Part shown: positions 56,646 through 64,000 of the stretch, piece by piece
Position numbering within the stretch: position 1 is the stretch's first letter
How the letters are laid out: every line of letters begins with the position of its first letter
Assembly: GCF_037126465.1 (NCBI RefSeq)
Contig: NC_088206.1
Span: 67,893,687 to 67,957,686, forward strand
Direction: 5' to 3'
From: Ornithodoros turicata
Lineage: Eukaryota; Arthropoda; Arachnida; Ixodida; Argasidae
Length of the DNA: 64,000 nt
Made by a program: the position numbers and the translations under genes
Notes under the pieces: model-generated
Database searches by the model: none
What the model saw: only the letters and a program-made list of their open reading frames with translations
What the model was told of the DNA's origin: nothing

Positions 56646-59600
56646 TTAGCCAAGAGAATTAACAACATCCTTGATGGTTTCGACGATGTTCACTGCTCCC
56701 AAAGACAGGTCCCTGTTGCGCGGCAGCGGAGGAATTGTTTTACAACCGGACGAACCGCGCCTGTACCGTCCACACCCAAGCTGAAGCATGTCACCGAATA
56801 CATGATCCATGATTTCGGTGAAGAAATTCAGCACTTGCGGTCTGTTGCACTTGTCTCTCAGAGCGTCTCGGAAGCAGTCCTGCAGCTCGTAGTAGTAACT
56901 GTAGAAGTAATTTTCACGTCAGACGGAGCGCTTGAGCAGAATGACTTTGTGGAGCACTCACCAGCAGGCATAACCAATCTTTCGTTTCTCCGGAGCCTTC
57001 TCTGTGGCCGTTTGGAATATATCGAATGCACTGTTGATGCACTGGTGTAGTCTTGGACCAGCCTTGTTGATGCAGGGTATATTCTCGATGTAAACTGCAA
57101 GCATATGTTAGTTCCGTCGAAAGAACAGCAGACCCCCAGATTAGCCCCTTCTGAACTGATGAATGCGCAAACTGTGTTCGTGCCTTCAAGGCTGTGAATG
57201 GTACTCTTTTGCGGGATGGTTGCATTCAGAAATCCACCTGTGAAACAGATACCGCTATGCTCGGCATTGGTCGATAATCTGCTTGGCTATATTTGTCGTC
57301 CAAAGAGTACTTATATATTACATGAACGAATTTTAATGATCAGCGCTGCTTCCGCGGCTGCGGAAAATGTGTGATACAGTGTTGCCAGATGACGTGTTGT
57401 TTTACCTTTATATTTGGCAGAGGTGGCGTTGCAACCTTCTTCGTAGTCTGCCAACGCTGCTTGAAGTCCCAAGAGCGCCACCGCACGAGGAAATCCCTGC
57501 AGGCAACGACGCGTGAAATTCTCCGCGCAGGAAACTTGCGTGATATACAACCTGGAAGCCCGAGGAACTGATGCTTAAAAGTGTCAGTAAAACTGAATGC
57601 TACTTCTAATTCGACGTATAGCAAGCGAATGAATAAAGAACTTGATGTAATTTCTCCTCACTTGCATTGAGCTTCAAGGCCTGCTGCGTCTTCTGCCAAA
57701 CGCGTCGCGTTATAAAATGGGATGAAATCCATTCCGCACGATCGGATGTCCTTATCTGAGCATCCTGGACCACTCGTTACCGTGGACACAAGGATACCTA
57801 AATGAAATATTGGGTATTTTAATTGTAGTGGCGACCGTAGTGCGGCAAATGCATGCAAACGCGTGTCTGGAGGATGCCTTGTGAATGCCTGGAGTGATCA
57901 TACTTTAGTACACCACTCTCACCCTCAAGGCATTAACCTCATGTGTGTTTTTTTAAGTAACCTTTTTCTGTAATCTATCTCATCCTTCTGTCACCGTTGG
58001 TTAGTCATTTTTTGCCATCTTTGTCTTTAATCTAACGCATCTTTATTTCACCCATGGAGGAAGGAAACACAGGAGCGGCCCTTCCAACTTTTTGCCATCG
58101 GGACGAGCGTGCCAGCTTCGCAATGCTTTCTGGGATGCTCCTGTCTACCATGTGACCGCTCACGTGACCCCCAAGAGCATGCGCAGGCCAGCTGTCACAG
58201 CAGACGACGGGAGTCGTGATTGTCTTGCAGTTCAGATATGTGCATTGTGATGAACGCCGCACGTCCAGCTTTATTTGTGTGTGTTCGGAGGTTTACTCTT
58301 GGTTTACCCTTCTACTACAAGACCGGTCAGCGTCTGCAGGACAACCACGTAGGACTAGAAACATCATTCGTGGCAGCGATGTTTGCATGGCGACGTGGCC
58401 ACGTTTTGTGTGTTTGTTGCTTGCCAGTAATGAAATTTGTACAACGATGAAGCAAATCAATTGAATCTAGCTGTAGCACAGCCACAGCTTGCAAAGGAAC
58501 GATTCAAGATGACTCTCTTACAGACAGGGGTACGAAACAACCAGACAAGTACGTGCTTACGAATGAAACGTATTCCCGTGGCAGAGCTGTTTTCTGTTGA
58601 ACCACAGCCGCAACAGCGGTAGGAATACGTTAACACTACGTTGTTTTTGCAGCGATGTTCACATTTTAAGAGTAAATGACTTTGGAAGAGCATAAAAGCA
58701 CGAAAAGCAGCGCGAGCAACAAAGCGTTGCCAAATCGAAACTTTAGAGAGGATCACGTGGCGGACAGGAAGGAATGGCGGTTTTGACAGGAGCGACCGCC
58801 AGAGGGTTCCCACGGAAATCTGCTCGAAACGGCCGCTCCTGTGTTTCTTTCCTCCATGATTTCACCGTTGTTCCTTTATTTCCAAATTATTTTCTTTTTA
58901 TTTATTTTATTCTTCTTTTATGTATGTCTCTTTTTCTTTTTTTTTTGCGGAATAGCAAGCCGGCTTCCCGTTTGGATGACCTTTCCCCCTTTTTTTTCCT
59001 TTGTTCTGATAAATATATCCTCCTCCTCCTCCCCCCCCTCCTCCCCTGGAGGGACATGCCCGTGTTCGCTTGTAATTTACAATACACACATCACATCGTT
59101 ACCGAAAGTATGAGAAAGCGTTTTTTTTTTTCCTTTTTTTTAAGAAATAACGAAGAATCTGGTCTGGTGCCGCCATCTATGCACCGAGTAGCGAAATGTA
59201 CGCCGATGCATCAAAGCACGTATCACAGAGGTCAATGCTCGGATTCTGCTTTGCACATCATCGAAGCATCGCGTGCTTCAAATACCCAAAGTGGGTTACG
59301 AACCAACGGCCGGGAGTTGTGGCGTGCTCGAGCACGCCACAACTCCCGGCCGTTGGTTACAGGATTACAGGGTTTACAGGGTTTACAGGGGATTACAGGT
59401 TACAGGGTTACGTTGGTTACTGGATTACAGGATCCTGTAATCCAGCTACCTGGGAGGCCAGGTCCAGTGGACAACCTGAGGCTGGGGTCACTGTTTCATC
59501 CTTGCCCATGTTGATTGGGTGTCCGCACTAAGATGGACGTCGACATGGAGGGCTACGAGGAGTCGTGGACCACCAGGTTGTCTAAAGAGGGGCGAACCGG

Positions 59601-61263
59601 CCCAGGGCGGAAACGCAGCAGGCAAAAGTTCCCGCGTCTAACGGTAGGGGGATCGCACCCATGAATGGGTAAGATGAGGTAGCCCAACCAAGATGGCTGA
59701 ACCTGGACCTTTTTAGCGCGTATTTTAATCGTGCGTAATTTTAATTAATGCGTGTGTGCTTCAGATCTATCTCTAAGGCAAAGAATAAATTTCGCCATAA
59801 GATTTTGTGTCTTCTTCTTCTTCTTCGTCTTCTTTCTCTTTGCCTATTTCATTTTGTTCGGTTGGTTCCACTTTTTTGCAGAGCGATATCTGTCTCCCAA
59901 TATGGTGGTACGTTACGTGGCCGCCTGGGGCCTACTTCACGGGGAACTATTCGACATTTGCATTACGGCATCTGAGGATAACTGAGGGAAAATGTCCAGA
60001 GAGGCCGGTGCAATGATTTGGAGCCGGATCCTTTCCCAGCCTCGGTGTGACTGTCATTCGGGGCTGCTTGCTTCGCTTCCGAGTGTGGTCACCAGTTGTT
60101 ACCAGTGGTTACCAATTATTATATCGTATGCCGACGGACTTGATATGGTTCCTTTCGAAACTGAAGAGCTCTAAAAATACCAATACTGTAACGGAATTCT
60201 GCAACTACTCCAGACTCCACAGCCTGTCCAGACTGACAGCCGTAGCTACCACACGCCAGACAACGACATCCTAAGTCCTCCTCACGAACGATTGATAATT
60301 ACCGCAGAAAAGTTAAAGAAATCCAGCAAACCGTTGGGGAGATTTAAGGGAAGAGGAAGGGAGCCGATATTTCGAACACAGACTGTTATTTTACTAGGCG
60401 CAGTCCTAATCAATGGCAGTCTATTTAAATGGTCGAGAGATATATGGGTTAGATAACCGAATAACACTGAGGGTCAACTCCCGCGCTGACGAGAAGGTGC
60501 CAGTGGTTAGGTTCTCCCGAGAACGCAAGAGTTGACCTACCATATGCCCTACGCTTCCTCAACACGTCATTACAGTAAAAGAACAACCTCTGTTCGAAAT
60601 ATCAGCATCATTCTGCTTCAGCGAACCTCGTGGTGCCTATTTCGAACACATTGCCGCCCAGCTGAGACGACCCACCGCGTGGCCTTTCTCCAACACGCGT
60701 CTCCTGTCAGAATGGTGAGTTGGAAAGTAGAAAATACCAAAGAGTTGCATGCCTCATATCTCAAGCACGACAAGCAGTACAAGGAGCTGTCATGCTAGGC
60801 ACTGCACAATGTCATTTTAACTAGACTGAAGCAGGATTAATCCGACTTGGCCGACCTCAGCTTGGGCATAAACACTGACTTCCTCTTCAGAATATGTTCG
60901 GCTAGCAGCTTCCCGCGTGAATGCTGCTGTAACCCGAGTTTTTCACAACAGCTTCGAGATGAATATTGCACAGTTCCTCATGAAGTCGGTCTAGGGACCA
61001 CCAGGGAGCCAGCCAGTGATAACAAAATGTGCCACCACGCGCAACCGTGACCTCCTGATCTGTTAAATTCCCTATTACTCTTACGCTTCGTAACCTCAAA
61101 GCTATACACTGAGATCTGCAGCTGATGACCTCAGATGATCTGATGGCGTCAGATGATCTTCGCGAGTGTATTCCCGCAACGCACCGTCCCTAAAGGCGTG
61201 AAGCGTAACCTACTTACCTGCGCCATAAGCCAAAAGTAGCAAGTAGACCACAGAGTACCTCAT
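56646..61263 (-). CDS. Gene G: secreted cysteine-rich protein, C/F/G/H subfamily
   Basis: Exons (minus): 61263-61218, 57797-57662, 57551-57406, 57094-56962, 56898-56646, giving 237 residues with phases 1, 2, 1, 2. The signal peptide is MRYSVVYLLLLAYGAG. Exon 2 has GPGC, SCGMDFIPFYNAT (sequon), and no cysteine before GPGC. Exon 3 has VSCAENFTRRC, GFPRAVALLG and YEEGC. Exon 4 has IPCINKAGPRLHQCIN and ends IGYACC. Exon 5 has YYYELQDC, DKCNRPQV and FGDMLQLGCGRYRRGSSGC, ending VVNSLG. It has fourteen mature cysteines. Introns 2, 3 and 4 are 110, 311 and 63 nt, but intron 1 is 3.4 kb and contains 7SL copy 4 on the opposite strand plus several repeats. A GATAAATATC lies about 50 nt upstream of the ATG. 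F is the closest relative in exons 1, 4 and 5; C is closer in exon 3. Confidence 0.85.
57920..59020 (+). repeat. Dispersed repeat in intron 1 of G
   Basis: AAGGCATTAACCTCATG, TCTGTAATCTATCTCATCC and CACCGTTGGTTAG (57930-58010) recur at 62765-62850, and the CTTTTT-rich block with GCGGAATAGCAAGCCGGC (58850-58975) recurs at 62860-62955. So two copies of one interspersed element lie about 4.4 kb apart, the first with about 0.8 kb of extra sequence inside. Confidence 0.55.
59308..59714 (+). ncRNA. 7SL RNA, copy 4, rearranged 5' end
   Basis: From 59432 on (CTGTAATCCAGCTACCTGGG) it follows copies 1 and 3 through GGTGTCCGCACTAAGATGG, GGCGAACCGGCCCAGGGCGG and AAACGCAGCAGGC to a T5 terminator at 59710-59714. 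Upstream, the first 20 nt (GGCCGGGAGTTGTGGCGTGC) are followed by their own inverted copy and by TTACAGGAT/TTACAGGGT repeats, so the 5' Alu-domain strand is displaced by about 100 nt. It is likely non-functional. It sits antisense inside intron 1 of gene G. Confidence 0.8.
60355..60640. repeat. Dispersed repeat with TATTTCGAACACAGACTG motif, inverted pair
   Basis: GCCGATATTTCGAACACAGA (60363) and CTCTGTTCGAAATATCAGCA (60588) are inverted copies of the motif also seen at 18.8, 19.07 and 24.6 kb. It lies in intron 1 of G. Confidence 0.5.
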
Positions 61264-61319
61264 GTCGCCTCAGTTTAATTCTGGATCCCATTACACTGCG
61301 CTTGCAGGCGATATTTATC

Positions 61320-62760
61320 TTGTTCCGTATGTTATGAGTAAACAACCACGTGCTCCCCCTCTCCACAAACAGGCTTACCTTGAGACAAAATACTGCCTCG
61401 AAGATGGATGTCCGAATATCGTAGCTCCGATCGTAAGGTCACATCGCGGTACAAGTATTTCTGCAATGTACGCTCTAATACATATATATATATTGCTTAT
61501 GTAATAGACTGTAATAAGCAATATGGAGTGGAAGTATAGCAAACATACGGGATCGAGCTGTATGGCCTTACGATCGCAGTAATGATATTCGGACATGCAT
61601 TTTCGACGTAAGCCTGGCTCTATACAGCTTTACCAGCTGTGACATTCGCCGTCCTATGCCTGGCATCAGTCCAGAAACGCGGAAAATAATCTGTGCCGTG
61701 ATATCTGATGCGGCGGAACATCATTTAAAAGGACAGTTGCTATGTAAGGAAGACGTGCGGCTAAACGCGGAACGTCAATTTCTCTAATCAGATGTGACAT
61801 ACTATATTATAACGACCATGACATATAGGCACCCTTTCCAGCGCCGCATTTGGAAGCTATAGCGGTGGCGGTACTCGTCGGCCTGGTTATTGCTTCCTCA
61901 ATTACTGCAATACTGTCTACTTCAGCTTACCTTAGTATTTTTGTACAAGAGGGCAATGCTTCTTTCTAAAGTTGATTATCATCATCATCATTCTACGTGT
62001 TTTCATAGGAGCTGTTGCTGTCGTCTGCAACGGTAGTCGTACGTCCGCGTCTGCGCGTTCAAATTCAAATTTCCATTGTCCAATCACGACGTAGATCTCG
62101 CGGGCCGATGCGTAGCGCCCCTAGCGGATCGTGCGGACGGGCTCACCATAGGGGTTGCCGATTTTGACACGGTCGCTATAATGTAGTAGGTCGTGAACAC
62201 GACATGAACTGCTTGTGAAAGAGCAGTCGTTCATCAAAGGCCACCGAGATAATCAGAAAAATATTTGCAAGGCTTCAGGAAGCTGCATGCAGTTCCTGGA
62301 AACTGCAATAGTTCCGGTTTCGGGGCGCAAAACGGTGATCATCAGGGACGCTATACAGTTACCGCTACACCCTACGACAAAATCAATCAAACTGTCGACC
62401 AATTACAGCTTTTATTCATTTATACTGCAATTACTGCTCCACCATTTTAGTCATCTCATCCCGAATTTACTGCTCTTCACGGCGAGTATAGGCTTAAAAC
62501 ACGAAAGCGTGTTTGCGTACTTCGTCCCAAACATCTTCTCCTCGAGTGTCGCAGATTCGACACTCCTCGAGCCACGCTCGGACGACGCCTACTCGAGCTG
62601 CGGTGCACAGACTTTTCTCTGGCCACTCTGCTCGACCCAGTACGACATCACACACACAGCTGTATGTGACCAAAGCAGTTTTGACATTCTTGAGCGATTC
62701 AAGTCTTATGAACGGCCTGGTAACTCCGGTCGTGCAATCTCATTCTTCAGTGCCCCGCTC
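61320..62760. other. Intergenic between G and H, no gene recognised
   Basis: Inverted pieces around 61375-61460 and 61540-61620 (GGCTTACCTTGAGACAAAAT, AGCTCCGATCGTAAGG and complements) suggest a decayed foldback element. The 187-codon plus-strand frame at 62.2-62.8 kb shows no recognisable domain. Confidence 0.35.
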
Positions 62761-62761
62761 T

Positions 62762-62992
62762 CATCCTCAAAGCGTTAACCTCATGCTTTTCTTTTAAAGT
62801 CATCTGCTTCTGTAATCCATCTCATTCTTCTTTCGCCGTTTGTTAGTTTATCCTTTATTTCCTAATTCTTTTTTTTCCCTCTTCCTTTTTATTTATTTTA
62901 TTCTTCTTTCATTTATTTTTCTTTTTTCTTTGCGGAATAGCAAGCCGACGTTCCGTTTGGCTGACCTCCCCCCCCCCCCCCCCCCCGAAAGG
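62762..62992 (+). repeat. Dispersed CTTTTT-rich repeat ending in a C tract
   Basis: Second plus-strand copy of the element at 57920-59020, ending GCGGAATAGCAAGCCGACGT then a run of C. Confidence 0.55.
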
Positions 62993-63059
62993 AGACCTAA
63001 TGCGTCTAGCAATGCTAGTTCCCCCGAGAGGACTAAAAACAGTTCATTTTCTCTCTGAG

Positions 63060-63303
63060 AGTGCCATGAGAGTGCCATGTCATGTCGAGACTGGGAGGTA
63101 CCCGGGTTCGAATCCCGGTGCCGCCTGTGCTGTCTGGGGTTTTTCCTGGGTTTTCCTCACACGCTTTCAGACATATGTCGGCACAGTTCCCCTAGAAGTC
63201 GGCCCAGGACGCACATTTCCCCAGGGCGTCAGTCGTGACGTTGCCCACATACGTGAGGCCGACAACGGCAAACCCTTTCACCACCACCACCACCACCATC
63301 ACG
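63060..63303 (+). mobile_element. tRNA-derived SINE, reference copy
   Basis: The tRNA-like head has B box GGGTTCGAATCCCGGTG. The body follows with TGTCTGGGGTTTTTCCTGGG, ACATATGTCGGCACAGTTCC, AAGTCGGCCCAGGACGCACA and GAGGCCGACAACGGCAAACC, and the tail is (CAC)n. It is the most complete copy in the window and the reference for the fragments at 17.9 and 41.6 kb. Confidence 0.8.
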
Positions 63304-63413
63304 TCTGCACGTCGTAGTCATGGTACACGATCGCACATTTTAAACGCAACTTCTGAACAGAGGCACAATTTAACGTACGTCTGGAGCACTGAGAGTAAAA
63401 ACGAAACCGAACA

Positions 63414-63419
63414 TTTATT
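63414..63419 (-). terminator. Poly(A) signal AATAAA of gene H
   Basis: AATAAA on the minus strand, about 142 nt past the stop of H. Confidence 0.45.
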
Positions 63420-63560
63420 AACTCGTCACGTCCACAATACGGCGCTAAAAACGGAACTTCGGATGTCACCGTTTCCGCACACCAAGTCCTTCTATATTAC
63501 ACGGAAAGATGCCGCGGCTTTGTTCAAATCCCGGCGGATGCGACCCACACGGAACCACGA

Positions 63561-63807
63561 TCAACCAAACGACTGGACGAGGGCCGCCAGCGGCTCGACG
63601 ATGTTGACAAGGCCATGTACGTCACTTATCGGCAGTGGAGGAATCGACTTGCACTCCTGAGATCCGCGTTGATACGGGCCACAAGCTAACACTAACAGGT
63701 CGCCAAACACGTGGTCCATGATCTCCGTGAAAAAGTCCAGTACGTCAGGCCTGTCGCACTTGTGCTTCAGGGCGTCCGTAAAGCAGTCTTGTAGGTCGAA
63801 GTAGTGG
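63561..63807 (-). CDS. Gene H: last exon of an eighth family member (partial)
   Basis: Only exon 5 lies in the window; exons 1-4 should be beyond 64000. The acceptor is CACCGCAG at 63808. The exon begins in the phase that completes a TG|C cysteine codon, as in every paralog. It reads HYFDLQDC, HKCDRPDV, FGDLLVLACGPYQRGSQEC, PLPISDVHG and ends LVQSFG, 81 residues plus the split codon. It belongs to the C/F/G subfamily, including the extra LQDC cysteine. The array therefore continues past the window. Confidence 0.85.
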
Positions 63808-64000
63808 CTGCGGTGATAGATGCACAATATATATATAAACTAACAAGAAACAAGAAGGAGCACAGAGGGAGAGATGAAAATAGGAGCAAGTATGCGAAGG
63901 AACCTCACGACGACAAAACAGCAGGGGACTTAAGTGGCGGGAAATTCAAAAAGGTGGGCACGTGACACATTGCGCGTGACGTGTACCACGACCTTCACGT

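Noticed and set aside
58774..59514. 246-codon open frame on the plus strand
   Set aside because: The frame runs through a pyrimidine-rich dispersed repeat and into 7SL copy 4. It has phenylalanine-rich low complexity and no domain.
63060..63130. Functional tRNA gene
   Set aside because: The B box is good, but the segment continues into the SINE body and CAC tail and recurs in several truncated copies. It is a SINE head.

Overview
The window is eukaryotic nuclear DNA from a chelicerate, most probably a tick. Genes are split by short GT-AG introns and drowned in transposon debris. The retroposons carry tRNA-derived heads and CAC- or TTG-repeat tails of the kind I associate with tick genomes. 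The species cannot be named from the sequence.

Region 1 (about 0.4-7.4 kb, plus strand) holds the 3' four exons of a chymotrypsin-fold serine protease. Its catalytic triad is intact, but both cysteines of the usual 191-220 disulfide are missing.

Region 2 (9.1-63.8 kb, minus strand) is the main content: a head-to-tail array of eight paralogous genes, called A to H here (seven complete, H cut by the window end). Each complete gene has five coding exons with the same intron phases (1-2-1-2). Exon 1 is a signal peptide. Exon 2 carries a GC...ACG or SCG core and usually an N-glycosylation sequon. Exon 3 ends in a GF.R.V.LLG..A...YEESC-type helix. Exon 4 is C.NKAGP...YACC. Exon 5 is the C-terminal FG(E/D)LL.LACG.Y..GS..C block. 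The products are secreted, helical, cysteine-rich proteins of 232-243 residues. They resemble from memory the arthropod 27-kDa hemolymph glycoprotein type (DUF1397); this was not tested by search. Two subfamilies exist: A, B and E (with D as an outlier), and C, F, G and H. They differ by what looks like the exchange of one disulfide for another. An orphan signal-peptide exon with a TATA box lies upstream of E.

Region 3 (45.2-56.6 kb, between F and G, continuing into intron 1 of G) is an accessory island. It has a satellite of 105-107 bp monomers with a perfectly homogenised 420-bp higher-order repeat (48.3-51.1 kb). It also has a duplicated segment carrying copies of the signal recognition particle (7SL) RNA: two near full length, one lacking the Alu domain, and a fourth with its 5' end rebuilt into a palindrome. 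One duplicate is interrupted by a non-autonomous hAT element with a clean 8-bp target duplication.

Transposon remnants fill most introns. There is one abundant palindromic mariner-like MITE family (start CACTCTTAAAAATGAACTTC), a PIF/Harbinger-like element, a hAT element, other foldback elements and at least six tRNA-derived SINEs. One SINE insertion is only 39 bp long and has a perfect 13-bp target duplication. No CRISPR, operon or prokaryotic feature is present. All gene models are read by eye from splice sites, reading frame and paralog comparison; none has transcript support here.
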